Shown one piece after another: positions 54,750 to 63,991 of a DNA stretch of 64,000 bases. Positions within the stretch are counted from its first letter, which is position 1, and each line of letters begins with the position of its first letter. The notes beneath the pieces are model-generated. The model was given only the letters and a program-made list of their open reading frames with translations, was not told where the DNA came from and searched no databases. Location of the stretch: assembly GCA_017858515.1 (NCBI GenBank), contig JAFMBM010000001.1, positions 62,001 through 126,000 on the forward strand, written 5' to 3'. The stretch is from Cryomorphaceae bacterium. Lineage in GTDB: Bacteria; Bacteroidota; Bacteroidia; Flavobacteriales; Schleiferiaceae. Made by a program: the position numbers and the translations under genes.

Positions 54750-56062
54750 TTATTAATTGTTCCACTTCCAAAGCCACGACGACCGGCAGCAGTTAATTTT
54801 AACGGAGAACCGAAAGCACCTGCGGCTGAATTAGAGCTCCAGCTCATACGCTCATTGTCTAATTCCGCATCGGTAGGTAGTCTGTATCCACTTGGACATG
54901 GGTTGTTCGTTCCAGAAACGCCTTGCCATAGGCTTGCATTCTCAGGACTGCGCCAGTTGTTTGGAGCTCCACCAGTAAGTATGAAAAAGGCATGACCAGG
55001 TTGATCGGAAGCACTTAATACATTCAATGTATCTGAATCACGACACTGATGACCGTCTGCAGCTCTACCCCATTGGAATAAGTCGCCATAAGAAGTCATA
55101 TCAGTACTGCTTGAAGCAACTTGCGTTGCACCCATATTTCTATCCATCCAAGTCTTTCCAGTAGCTGGATTGGTTACATCCATAACAGCTGTTGGGCCCG
55201 ATGCGCAGAAAACCGTTCCACTAGGATATGGATCTGGAACAACTGTAATGTTTAAAGTACATATTTGACCTCCTATACTGAGTGCAAAGCTCGCTGTACC
55301 ACTTCCACTTGGCATACCTGTAATAGTGTACATCAAAGATCCAGAGCCATTAGCGAAAAGACCAGCACTTGCAGTAGCGGTTAAACCGGTTACACCTGTA
55401 GAACTAACAGTTTGACCATTATGAGTAGCCCCATTACCACCAGAATAAGGAACATTGCTACTAACACCTACCGCTGAGTAACCAGCAGTAATGGTTCCCA
55501 TATTGGTTGCACTGTCGCAATTAAGCGCGGCAATGGTACCTACAGGAAGGTTGGCAACACTTATTCCAGGTATGATAACCCAGCTGTTGGTTCCAAGATA
55601 TAAGGTATCTCCTGTAGTCGAAACGGTAGCTCCTGTGAGAGATTTAGCTTCATTAGCATGTAAAGCATAGGGAACACTTAACAACTGATTTGTTCCAGTA
55701 ATGGTATATGAATTACCACCGGCTGGATCTGTTTCAGACTTGATGAAATAAGGTCCATTCCCCCAGTCAATGGAAGTGAAAGTTCCACTCACCACCGTTC
55801 CTGTGCCTATTTGAATTGAAATTAATCCATTCGCATTTGTCATTGGCATCTGAGTCTCAACATATACAGCTGTACCTGATGAAGAACCTTGTAGAATACT
55901 TATTTGCATACCCACTGTACTCATCATGACAGGATTATTGCTTGCATCGCGGATAATGGCTTGGTAGCTCAATTCCTCTGGTGCTTGTGCCATAGCCTGA
56001 TGCGGTATGAACACAATCAGGGCCATCCATAAGGCGGCAAAAATTGTAAATTTCTTTTTCAT
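54740..56062 (-). CDS. FISUMP surface protein, N-terminal part and first module
   Basis: A signal peptide (MKKKFTIFAALWMALIVFIP) is followed by a domain typical of Bacteroidota secreted proteins (PEELSYQAIIRDASNNPVMM ... LLSVPYALHANEAKSL), an Ig-like unit (GQTVSSTGVTGLTATASAG) and most of a FISUMP module (GKTWMDRNMGATQ ... GRRGFGSGTIN). Then one base is missing: AATAA-GTGGGT should read AACGTGGGT as in the second module at the matching place (53827), where the base is present. Restored, the protein continues NVGIVGSYWSS into the 53691 piece, about 790 residues in all. ATG 56062 is chosen over TTG 56074. Confidence 0.78.
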   Translation of the reverse strand: MKKKFTIFAALWMALIVFIPHQAMAQAPEELSYQAIIRDASNNPVMMSTVGMQISILQGSSSGTAVYVETQMPMTNANGLISIQIGTGTVVSGTFTSIDWGNGPYFIKSETDPAGGNSYTITGTNQLLSVPYALHANEAKSLTGATVSTTGDTLYLGTNSWVIIPGISVANLPVGTIAALNCDSATNMGTITAGYSAVGVSSNVPYSGGNGATHNGQTVSSTGVTGLTATASAGLFANGSGSLMYTITGMPSGSGTASFALSIGGQICTLNITVVPDPYPSGTVFCASGPTAVMDVTNPATGKTWMDRNMGATQVASSSTDMTSYGDLFQWGRAADGHQCRDSDTLNVLSASDQPGHAFFILTGGAPNNWRSPENASLWQGVSGTNNPCPSGYRLPTDAELDNERMSWSSNSAAGAFGSPLKLTAAGRRGFGSGTINKWV

Positions 56063-56201
56063 GCTTCTTTTCAAGATTTATTATCGATTACAGGTTTGGG
56101 TTTTCATTTTTCACTTTATAAACCTCGGATCTCCTATTCTTAGGAGTCTTTGGCCTATTACTACACAGTTTTTCTCTTTTACCAGCTTGAGAATGTTGAT
56201 G

Positions 56202-56663
56202 TTAATTCCTAATTATTCTCTTAGTTTCCAATCCAAGTTCACTTTCCCATTCAAATAAGTACACGCCTTTACTCAAAGCAGACAAGTCAATTTGTTGCTC
56301 GGTACCCACAGCGTATTCTCCATTGAATAGATACTTTCCATCCATTCCTAATACTCTCCAACGACCATCAGTATCGGCACGCAAATAAGCGCTAGAAGAG
56401 GTAGGGTTAGGATAAATATTCCAAGTGAATGTTAGATTGTCAGAGTCAATCATCTTATTTCCAGAGCCATTATAGAATTTCCTATCTAAACAGGCATTCT
56501 CTGAATTGTAGATCGAACCATTATCGTTTACTCTAGCAAAAACAGTGAACTCATAGTTTGCATTGGGCAATCCACTAGATGTAAAATCTACTGTAGCTGT
56601 AGTGCCTGTAGTTAATGGAGTGGTAGACCATGGAGCCCCTACGCCTGCCTGACGGTAAATCAT
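56202..56663 (-). CDS. T9SS cargo gene, C-terminal piece
   Basis: Final part of a broken surface-protein gene. Its frame continues upstream without a shift (KPNAVTFTGNWTPATLESGV) to an in-frame TAA at 56742-56744. It holds the end of a fibronectin type III-like domain (NYEFTVFARVNDNGS) and a type A T9SS tail: NIYPNPTSSSAYLRADT, RVLGMDGKYLFNGE, LSKGVYLFEW, ETKRIIRN. The ATG at 56663 is not a likely true start. Confidence 0.72.
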   Translation of the reverse strand: MIYRQAGVGAPWSTTPLTTGTTATVDFTSSGLPNANYEFTVFARVNDNGSIYNSENACLDRKFYNGSGNKMIDSDNLTFTWNIYPNPTSSSAYLRADTDGRWRVLGMDGKYLFNGEYAVGTEQQIDLSALSKGVYLFEWESELGLETKRIIRN

Positions 56664-56741
56664 TCGATATCCAATTAAACTAACACCACTTTCTAATGTC
56701 GCAGGTGTCCAGTTGCCAGTGAATGTAACAGCATTTGGCTT

Positions 56742-57095
56742 TTATAGAATGAAGTTGCTTGGCGCATTTTGACTGTTTACTGAACTTGCCGTTATAGCTG
56801 CAGTTGCAGTAGATCCAGATTCATCTGTTACTGTTACAGTGTAATTCTGCCCTTGTTGTCCGTATATAAATCGTGTGGTTTCTCCAGTACTCCACAAGAA
56901 TGTTTTTGAATTATGGCCGCCATTTACATTCACCTTCAAGAAAGCAGAGTCTCCAGCGCAAAATGGGGATGTAGTTTCCACAGCACTTGCAGTCATTGGC
57001 TTGCAATCAGCATCGAAATTGAAAGGACATCCGTAAGTCCAATTACTTCCGTCAAAATGACCTAAACGGAGGCTGTTTACTTCACCAAAACTCAA
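56742..57095 (-). CDS. T9SS cargo gene, middle piece
   Basis: Middle part of the same gene. In this frame the text upstream of the nominal start reads LTAVLALSFGEVNSLRLGHF and joins the 57098 piece if one base is added near 57114. It contains an Ig/PKD-like unit (FCAGDSAFLKVNVNGGHNSK, FLWSTGETT, YTVTVTDESGS) of the kind common in flavobacterial surface proteins. It ends SNFIL at an in-frame TAA beyond which the same frame stays coding to 56202. Confidence 0.7.
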   Translation of the reverse strand: MSFGEVNSLRLGHFDGSNWTYGCPFNFDADCKPMTASAVETTSPFCAGDSAFLKVNVNGGHNSKTFLWSTGETTRFIYGQQGQNYTVTVTDESGSTATAAITASSVNSQNAPSNFIL

Positions 57096-57097
57096 GG

Positions 57098-57751
57098 CTA
57101 AAACAGCTGTAAGTTAAACGTTGGATCTGTCCATGTAGATGATGTTCTCCAAGCAGTATCGCTTTCTGATCTGATTTGCAAACGATATGCAGAGGCAGAG
57201 GCTGTATTAAAATTGACTCTATAGGATTTGGGATTGCCAATTTTGGTAACGGAGAAGATTTGCCCCGAATTTACAGTATCACAATATGAGGCTGTAGTGA
57301 ACATTACTTCGTTACCATATGCCGTTCCAATTGCATTGGTTGCATAGGCTCTAGCGTAATAGGTGGTAGACGGACTCAATCCGCTTAAACTGCTTGTAAA
57401 TGAACCACTACCAGTGCCATCAACTGTGAAAGAATGACTTAAATCTGGATTGGGATTGGTATGATAAACTACGCCTTTAGCCGAAATGTTAGATCCGCCA
57501 TTGTATATAATATTTCCTCCTAACTCAGCTGTATAACTCAGAATTGCACTAGGTGATGTTGTCGTTAAAGAGGCTAAATCTGCACTATGCTGTTGTACTC
57601 CTTCTTGAATACTTCCGGATGGAGCTGTAAGGGTAGCATAAAATAATTGCCCAACGCTTAAAGAGACACTTCCACCAGCAGTAATGATGTCGCCCCCTGA
57701 AGAAAAAGAATCTTGACCATAGGTTGTAATGAAGATTACAGAACAAACCAA
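57098..57751 (-). CDS. T9SS cargo gene, N-terminal piece
   Basis: First part of the broken gene. The signal-peptide-like text (LYKKALTLVCSVIFITTYGQ) begins upstream of the nominal TTG start, and the nearest in-frame ATG (57784) is followed two codons later by TAA (57776-57778). The N-terminal domain (SFSSGGDIITAGGSVSLSVG, EGVQQHSADL) is typical of Bacteroidota T9SS cargo. A fibronectin-like domain follows (GSFTSSLSGLSPSTTYYARA). The frame breaks at about 57114 after DPTFNL. The repaired gene would span 56202-57784, about 527 residues. Confidence 0.7.
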   Translation of the reverse strand: MVCSVIFITTYGQDSFSSGGDIITAGGSVSLSVGQLFYATLTAPSGSIQEGVQQHSADLASLTTTSPSAILSYTAELGGNIIYNGGSNISAKGVVYHTNPNPDLSHSFTVDGTGSGSFTSSLSGLSPSTTYYARAYATNAIGTAYGNEVMFTTASYCDTVNSGQIFSVTKIGNPKSYRVNFNTASASAYRLQIRSESDTAWRTSSTWTDPTFNLQLF

Positions 57752-57784
57752 TGTTAACGCTTTTTTGTATAACGTTTAAATCAT

Positions 57785-58275
57785 TTTATGGGGCGTTTAG
57801 GTTTTCGAATAAAAAACAAAAGTAAGTACTTATAAATAAGATTGCAATTATCACAAGGGGAAATTTTGAACTTCAATGCAATATAACCTTGGTGTTGTGA
57901 GTTGAGTAAGTTTTTGATTGGCAAATTAAAAAGCCATAGGCATCTCTTTATATACTGTAATTCAGACTTGTAAACTTATTTAATCTGATATTTCTTTGAA
58001 ACAGAAAGAATGGAAAAATTTATTTGAATCACTAATCCTTCAAGCCGCTTACTTTTTAGCCGCTTAAAATGTCGACAAATGAATGTTTATGTTCACGGTC
58101 AAGACAAATTTTGATTTTGTTTAGGTTTTTGTTTGGATTTGTTTTGAGGATAGCCACGATGATCCTGTCCTTTTTTAAAGTTTCGCTTTATCCGTTTTGT
58201 TATTCTGTAGTTCTTCAAACCCACGATATTGATACTAGAATAACTCCACTTTCATTGAATCTTTGCCCACTCTAA
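57785..58275. other. Intergenic, no clear gene
   Basis: About 490 bp of AT-rich sequence upstream of the broken T9SS gene. A plus-strand open frame at 58069-58275 shows low-complexity hydrophobic text and no recognisable domain. Nothing else was seen. Confidence 0.4.
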
Positions 58276-58310
58276 AACAATAAAGGCGGCCATTGGCCGC
58301 CTTTATTGTT
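58276..58310 (-). terminator. Strong hairpin after the 58317 gene
   Basis: AACAATAAAGGCGGC, a 5-base loop, GCCGCCTTTATTGTT: a 15-bp perfect stem six bases beyond the stop codon on the minus strand. The trailing sequence TTTATTGTTTTA gives only a broken T tract. Confidence 0.7.
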
Positions 58311-58316
58311 GTGTTC

Positions 58317-59705
58317 TTATCGAACCAATAACTTTTCGCAATAGCGTTGATCCTCAGTTACTAATTCTATATAGTACATTCCTAGTTCCAAGTTGTTAGT
58401 GGGCAGAACAATAAAATTTTGACCTGCTTCAAGAGCATCCAGCTTTCTACTTTCAACCAATATACCATTGGCTGAATACACATTTAGTTGTGCGGCTGTG
58501 CCCGTTTTTCTTGAAATGTCAATATTCACAAAACCGCTAGCAGGATTGGGATACAGAGATAAGCGATTGAAAAGTTCTTCAGGTATTCCAACGTTTGTTC
58601 CTACGGTTATTTCAAATAAGGCATCGTAGGTAAAAAGATAATCCGAAACACGCAGGACTACATTGTAGGGCTCCGGACGGAAGTCGCTTGCGGTTGGCAA
58701 CCAATCTAAAACCCCCACTATCTCTGAGCCATTTCCGGTAGCTGAGTAGTTAAAGCTGTAGCCAGGGTGATTCATCAACCTCAATTCTCCATAGTCTGCC
58801 ATGTCTAAAACCGCAGTAGAATCAGGGTGCTGACCTATTACTTGAATCTGAAGAGGCGTTCCGAAATAGGCTTGAAAACTTGGAACTCCATTGGCATTCA
58901 AATTCCAATTTGGGTTGTTCGCAATCATCGGAGAGCTTCCCGTTCCCACAACTATATATTGCATATCCCTGCGGATAGAACCAATCAAAACACCGTTTCT
59001 ATATTCATCCACCAATATACTAGCTACAAAATTCCCTATCATATCTGCGGTCCAGCTAATGGTTCCTGTTACTGGGTCAATACTGAAAGGGTTTGATGGA
59101 TTGGAACTCGGCAATACAAATCCGGCTACATAACCATTGGCTCCTAGTGGAGCATCGATGCTCCAATGCAACGAATCACCATCCATATCAAATGGAAGGG
59201 GATTGTACTGCCAAGGCGTGTTTACTGGTAGGAAAACAGCAGCAGGCACTAAAAAGAAAGGGGTTGAATTCGGTGTAGATGGAAAGACCTCGAAGTTGGT
59301 AATCAAGGTCATCGACTCACTAAAAGGATTGCTCAAGTTTTGGATGGCTCCGTTACGACAACAAAGCGTATGACTCAAGGTATAACTTCCCGGTGTGCTT
59401 ACAACAAAAGTGTCAACATATAAATGTACTTCAACTCCATATGGATATTGAGGCAATATGGTTCCTGAAATTGAACTTACAGTAGGCGCTGCTAAAGTTT
59501 GTACAACAGCACCATTCAACTCCAATTTTAGAGTTGCACTAAATGGAGCATTAATTCCAGTGGTATCTCTGTACAAAAGCATAGCAGCTACGTACGTATT
59601 GTTGGCTATTTGCTGGACGGTGATTTCGCCTCCCATTAAGTGGGTTGCCTTCATTTGCGGAATTCCGAATAAAGCAATAAGACAAACGAGTAGACTTTTC
59701 TTCAT
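58317..59705 (-). CDS. T9SS type A cargo protein (intact)
   Basis: A 462-residue secreted protein. A signal peptide (MKKSLLVCLIALFGIPQMKA) is followed by THLMGGEITVQQIANNTYVA, an opening motif common in gliding-associated surface proteins of Bacteroidota. The middle contains cadherin/Ig-like text (LPFDMDGDSLHWSI, SIDPVTGTISWTADMIGNFV, NVVLRVSDYLFTYDALFEIT). A type A T9SS domain closes it: RLSLYPNPASGFVNIDI, LNVYSANGILV, LELGMYYIEL, YCEKLLVR. Unlike its upstream neighbours the frame is intact. A binding or adhesin role is inferred. Confidence 0.88.
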   Translation of the reverse strand: MKKSLLVCLIALFGIPQMKATHLMGGEITVQQIANNTYVAAMLLYRDTTGINAPFSATLKLELNGAVVQTLAAPTVSSISGTILPQYPYGVEVHLYVDTFVVSTPGSYTLSHTLCCRNGAIQNLSNPFSESMTLITNFEVFPSTPNSTPFFLVPAAVFLPVNTPWQYNPLPFDMDGDSLHWSIDAPLGANGYVAGFVLPSSNPSNPFSIDPVTGTISWTADMIGNFVASILVDEYRNGVLIGSIRRDMQYIVVGTGSSPMIANNPNWNLNANGVPSFQAYFGTPLQIQVIGQHPDSTAVLDMADYGELRLMNHPGYSFNYSATGNGSEIVGVLDWLPTASDFRPEPYNVVLRVSDYLFTYDALFEITVGTNVGIPEELFNRLSLYPNPASGFVNIDISRKTGTAAQLNVYSANGILVESRKLDALEAGQNFIVLPTNNLELGMYYIELVTEDQRYCEKLLVR

Positions 59706-60042
59706 GGCTAGGGTTTAGGTTGTGGATGCATTCATTCATTCAACATCCTTTCATTTATTAACGAAAAACTAATCTACAAGCTTTCAAAAGGGAATAAGGA
59801 TTAAATTAGTTTTATGGTTGATTGCTCTAAACAACGCATGCTTTCAATGAGTTAAGGAGAAAGAAAGGAGGGCTTTAATTTTTAATTCATCCATTATTTC
59901 AAATGAATTCAGATTTGTGGCTTTTGTAAATTCTTAATTGATTCCCATTTTTCGCACCTCCTTTAAGCTTACATTTAAACCCATTCCTCACTTGCGTTAA
60001 ATGGATTCTGATTTTTAACTGCAACTAAATAAGAGATCTCAA
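59706..60042. other. Divergent intergenic region
   Basis: A 337-bp AT-rich gap between the divergent 58317 gene (-) and rmuC (+), with a short ATTC repeat near 59732 and no promoter strong enough to call. Confidence 0.4.
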
Positions 60043-61551
60043 ATGCTCACTTACCTCATCTACATTCTATTGGCTTTGGCCGCACTTCAAATTATTCTTT
60101 TACTTACCAAAAAGAGCTCCCTTCCAACCGAGTTTCAGAGCAAAGAACTTGAGCAGAATTTGTTCCAACTTCGACTAAGTCTTGAATCTCTTGAGAAAAA
60201 TGTGAAGGATGAGTTTCAACGCAGTAGGATGGAATCTCAAACAATTTCTCAGTCCAACCGCAGCGAGTTAGCGCTCAGACTCGATTCTTTCTCGATACAA
60301 TTCGACAAGAATGTAAAAGAATTGGCCGATTTACTTAAAAATAAACTCGATGAATCGAGAGAGCAACAGCAGCTTTTTAATAAGGAGATAACCGATAGCC
60401 ATGCACAAAATCGATTGGAGTTAAGTCAAAGCCTTAAAGCCTTTGAACAAAGCTTTACACAGAACACAAAAGATCTCAATGAGCTTTTGCGCCAAAAGTT
60501 CAACGATTTTGCTTTGCAACAACAAGAAGGAGCTAAACAAAGTATTGAGAGTGTAAAAGAGGTGCGAATTGCCATTGAACTTCAACTCAAAAGCATTAGG
60601 GAAGACAATGGCAAGCAGCTCGATGAAATGCGCAAAACGGTAGATGAAAAGTTGCAAAAAACACTGAACGAGCGGCTAAGTCAATCTTTTGAAACCGTAG
60701 GCAAGCAGCTACAGGCGGTACAGGAAGGATTGGGAGAAATGAAGAATCTCGCCTCAGATGTAGGGGGATTGAAGAAAGTTCTGAGCAATGTTAAAATGCG
60801 TGGGGGTATTGGTGAAATTCAATTGTCTATGCTCTTGGAACAAATTCTGGCTCCCGACCAGTATGAGGCCAATGTTAGAACCAAGGAGGGAAGCTCTGAT
60901 GTGGTAGAATTTGCAATTAAACTTCCAGGTAGGGACGATAATGGTAAGAATGTGTGGTTACCAGTGGATGCTAAATTTCCAAAAGACATCTACGAGCAGC
61001 TACAATTGGCCTATGATGAAGGTGATTTAGCTCAAATTGCCATTGCACAGAAGACTTTAGAAACCACCATCAAGAAGATGGCTAAAGATATTAGCGAGAA
61101 GTATCTAGATCCGCCCAACACTACGGATTTTGGCATTATGTTCTTGCCTTTTGAAGGCATTTATGCCGAAGTGGTGCGCAAAGCGGCCTTGTTGGAAGAC
61201 TTACAGCGCAATTATAAAATCATAGTAACGGGTCCAACTACCTTGGCGGCCATTCTAAATAGCTTGCAAATGGGTTTCAAAACCCTCACTATTCAAAAGC
61301 GGAGCAGCGAAGTTTGGCAAGTACTCGGCGCTGTTAAGAAGGAGTTCGAAAATTTTGGAGGAATGATGGATAAGGCTCAAAAGAATATACAAACGGGTCT
61401 CAACCAGCTCGATGATGTAATGGGTAAGCGCACTCGCGCCATCCAACGATCTTTAAAAGGTGTGCAAACCTTGAGCGAAGGGGAATCACAAAAAATATTG
61501 GGCGACTTCACCCAAACGTCAGAAGATTTGTCAGAGGAAGAGGATCTATAA
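60043..61551 (+). CDS. rmuC: DNA recombination protein RmuC
   Basis: Membrane-anchored putative nuclease that limits inversions at short inverted repeats in E. coli. An N-terminal transmembrane helix (LIYILLALAALQIILLL), a long Gln/Asn-rich coiled coil (about 30-230), and the RmuC domain (about 250-450): MRGGIGEIQLSMLLEQIL, LPVDAKFPKDIYEQL, FGIMFLPFEGIYAEV, VTGPTTLAAILNSLQMGFKT. The 502-residue length is normal for the family. Confidence 0.95.
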   Translation: MLTYLIYILLALAALQIILLLTKKSSLPTEFQSKELEQNLFQLRLSLESLEKNVKDEFQRSRMESQTISQSNRSELALRLDSFSIQFDKNVKELADLLKNKLDESREQQQLFNKEITDSHAQNRLELSQSLKAFEQSFTQNTKDLNELLRQKFNDFALQQQEGAKQSIESVKEVRIAIELQLKSIREDNGKQLDEMRKTVDEKLQKTLNERLSQSFETVGKQLQAVQEGLGEMKNLASDVGGLKKVLSNVKMRGGIGEIQLSMLLEQILAPDQYEANVRTKEGSSDVVEFAIKLPGRDDNGKNVWLPVDAKFPKDIYEQLQLAYDEGDLAQIAIAQKTLETTIKKMAKDISEKYLDPPNTTDFGIMFLPFEGIYAEVVRKAALLEDLQRNYKIIVTGPTTLAAILNSLQMGFKTLTIQKRSSEVWQVLGAVKKEFENFGGMMDKAQKNIQTGLNQLDDVMGKRTRAIQRSLKGVQTLSEGESQKILGDFTQTSEDLSEEEDL

Positions 61552-61613
61552 TTCAACTACTCAACGTGTTTTACCTAAGTGCTTTTAACACAATTAGTAG
61601 CTGAGAAAACAGT

Positions 61614-62459
61614 ATGAAGTACTCTAAGTCTTTAGGTTTTTTGGTTGGATGTGTTTTGCCTTTCTGTGGAGTGGCGCAGTTGGCCAAACTCCCTTGGATG
61701 CTCGAGGTGGATAGCCTTATCCATACACTTTCAAATTCGACAGAGCCGGCAAAGGCAGAAATGACAGATGTTGAATTTTGGGACTTGCCCGAATCTATCC
61801 AAAACCAAATACAAGCAAAAGGATTTGGCTATTTTTTAGAAAGTTCATTTAACCAAGACATTGAGCTGTTGCAACTGAGCATATTCTCAAACCCTTTTGA
61901 AGCATGGGATCGGTCTGGCTCTGTATTTCATCTTTATTATCAGAATGACAAGCCGCTGAAAGTAGAAGAAACCTATATCAATCGATCGAGAATGGGAAGT
62001 TGTGGAACCATTGATATTCGGCACGAATTGTACTTTCAGGCTGATACCGTTGTGAATATTTGCTCTACCGAATCGCCCTTTAGCTGCTACGGCGATTCTC
62101 CTAATACAGAATTAATGGAAGAATTAATTCGTCATTTCCAGTCTAAGCGGAAGCGGTTGGCTTTCGAAAACTTCCTCTATAAAATGGAGAAATTCAAAGC
62201 TGAACTTTCTCCCGAAAACGCATTATTCACAGATATTTCTCTCGATTCCATTGATATACATTCCTATGATTTAGTATGGATTGAAGATCAATACAATCAA
62301 GCCCGCCGAGCTCAGGGCAATCAGCCTATTTTTTTGTTTCGAAGTATTCATGTTCTCCAGAAAATGGGCGATGAATACATTGTGATACAGATCGATCAAG
62401 ACTATCCCCCTATGAGTATTACCCCTATTTCAATCTTTTATTATCAGAGAACAAGATAG
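61614..62459 (+). CDS. Secreted protein of unknown function
   Basis: A 281-residue protein with a signal peptide (MKYSKSLGFLVGCVLPFCGV, cleavage likely near AQ). Not recognised. The mature part has an acidic, mixed alpha/beta composition and two pairs of Cys (GSCGT, INICSTESPFSCYG) that could form disulfides. It lies 62 bp downstream of rmuC on the same strand and may be co-transcribed. No T9SS tail. Confidence 0.7.
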   Translation: MKYSKSLGFLVGCVLPFCGVAQLAKLPWMLEVDSLIHTLSNSTEPAKAEMTDVEFWDLPESIQNQIQAKGFGYFLESSFNQDIELLQLSIFSNPFEAWDRSGSVFHLYYQNDKPLKVEETYINRSRMGSCGTIDIRHELYFQADTVVNICSTESPFSCYGDSPNTELMEELIRHFQSKRKRLAFENFLYKMEKFKAELSPENALFTDISLDSIDIHSYDLVWIEDQYNQARRAQGNQPIFLFRSIHVLQKMGDEYIVIQIDQDYPPMSITPISIFYYQRTR

Positions 62460-62473
62460 TCTCAAGTAAGGGC

Positions 62474-63586
62474 TTAATTCCTCTTTTCCTTCAATCCGAT
62501 AAAAGGACGAATGAAGGGAATGCCTTTTAATAAGTGTACCAAAAGGGCAGTCAAACCAAAGGTGGAGGCCAGCAAAAATGCAAATTTTACTAGCGGATCT
62601 ATCTTCCATGATTGCATCCAAAAAGCAAGAAGGATGAGAATAGTTTGATGGAATAAATAATAGGGGTAGACCACTTCGTTGCGGTATTTCAGCAAGGCTG
62701 AATTTCTATCTAAGTATTTCGAAGCCCAAGCGAGGAGGCAAAAGATCCATGCCCAAAGATTAAGCACATGAAGAACAGCATCTCCCCAAAAAGGAAGGAG
62801 ATCTTTTGATCTATCGACAGAGAGACAGGCAAATAGGAGTACGGCAAGAGGTAGACTCGCCTTCCTCATTTTCGCAATGGCCGACCAGAAGGAAGAATCC
62901 ATCCAACAAAAGACGAAACCCGCAACATACATAGTACCGTAAAAGCCCATAGAGTACCAATCGTCTTTAAAGGCATAATTAACAGGGAAATACGGCTTTA
63001 GAATCCACTCAAAGACTAAGACTGGCAAAGCAGCCAGATAAAGAGCATACGGATTTCGTTCTACCCAAACCTTCCAACTTAACAACCAAGTCCTCGGGTT
63101 CTTTTTCCAACTTAAGAAAAAGGGCGCTGAAATGAGCGACATGATCAAGAGATAGGGCAAAAACCAAAGGTGGTTGAAGGCAAAAAAACCTTCAGGGTAG
63201 GGATGAAGAAAACTCTGCAAATAGTCTTTCCAGAAGCTAGATTCGGAAATGCCTTTGCTCAGATGTTCAACGTAAATCTGTGGCCGGGTAATAAATAATA
63301 TTCCAACCAAAAGTGGAAGTCCTATGCGGTATAATCGCTCTTTGGCAAATTCTCTTAGATTTCTACTTCCAAGGGCATAGAAAGACCCTATTCCAGAAAC
63401 TAGAAAAAGCAGTGGAATACGCCATTGACTGAGAAAGAACATGGGGTATTTAAGCCATTCGATAGACTCGTTATTCTTAATATGCCAATCCCATGGAACG
63501 AAGAACATACCAACATGGTAGAAGATAAGCAAGTCGAAGGCAAAAACCCGAATCCAGTCTATTTCATATCTTCTGTTTTTTTCCAT
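62474..63586 (-). CDS. Acyltransferase-3 family membrane protein
   Basis: A 370-residue integral membrane protein with about ten transmembrane helices. It opens with RYEIDWIRVFAFDLLIFYHV, containing the catalytic His of the acyltransferase-3 family (about residue 25), followed by SQWRIPLLFLVSGIGSFYAL and ERLYRIGLPLLVGIL. Members O-acylate sugars or glycans at the inner membrane; the substrate is unknown and no glycan genes are adjacent. Transcribed away from the truncated barrel gene, which ends at 63662. Confidence 0.9.
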   Translation of the reverse strand: MEKNRRYEIDWIRVFAFDLLIFYHVGMFFVPWDWHIKNNESIEWLKYPMFFLSQWRIPLLFLVSGIGSFYALGSRNLREFAKERLYRIGLPLLVGILFITRPQIYVEHLSKGISESSFWKDYLQSFLHPYPEGFFAFNHLWFLPYLLIMSLISAPFFLSWKKNPRTWLLSWKVWVERNPYALYLAALPVLVFEWILKPYFPVNYAFKDDWYSMGFYGTMYVAGFVFCWMDSSFWSAIAKMRKASLPLAVLLFACLSVDRSKDLLPFWGDAVLHVLNLWAWIFCLLAWASKYLDRNSALLKYRNEVVYPYYLFHQTILILLAFWMQSWKIDPLVKFAFLLASTFGLTALLVHLLKGIPFIRPFIGLKEKRN

Positions 63587-63602
63587 CTAGAGTGCTTGAA
63601 AA

Positions 63603-63646
63603 AGAACGCCCGAACTTCAGAATCCGTTCTGAAGTTCGGGCGTTCT
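63603..63646 (-). terminator. Strong hairpin terminator after the barrel gene
   Basis: A 20-bp perfect stem, AGAACGCCCGAACTTCAGAA with its complement, and a TCCG loop. On the minus strand it is followed by TTTTTC, fitting a terminator for the gene ending at 63662; it lies 17 bp before the acyltransferase start. Confidence 0.85.
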
Positions 63647-63661
63647 AATAGAATATTAGTT

Positions 63662-63991
63662 TTAGAAACGATGAAAGGCAAATCCAACGTTTATGGCAAC
63701 GAAAGACCTACCGTCTAAAGTATTATTGGAAAAAGCACCGTAGTATTTCGCGGAAATCCTGAAGTCTGTATCCATTCCAATTTCGTAGTTGGCAATCAGC
63801 TCAGGACGCATTAAGAACTGCCAGCTCGATTCAGATATGCGGTACTGGCCCATATCTACCGCTTGGTATTGTCCTGCTATACCCATTCCAAGTCCAAGAG
63901 CGAGATCTACTTCAGTAGTAGGACGGTAATGATATTGAGCACCCAATAAAATAGGGTAGCTGTTGAGGTATCTAAACTGTTCGCCAGTTAT
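63662..63991 (-). pseudogene. Outer-membrane beta-barrel protein, C-terminal end
   Basis: Only the C-terminal part of the gene lies in the window. The frame reads TGEQFRYLNSYPILLGAQYH, LALGLGMGIAGQYQAV, FLMRPELIANYEIGM, DFRISAKYYGAFSNN, FVAINVGFAFHRF. Alternating hydrophobic strands and a terminal Phe are typical of outer-membrane barrels. An in-frame TAG lies at 63992-63994, seven bases from the window end, while barrel text continues up to it, so either a frame lesion lies there or the gene is short at its start. A TTG at 63946 is the first start codon inside. Confidence 0.6.

Noticed and set aside
58069-58275. 68-codon plus-strand open frame
   Set aside because: Hydrophobic, AT-driven text without conserved motif; isolated between minus-strand genes.
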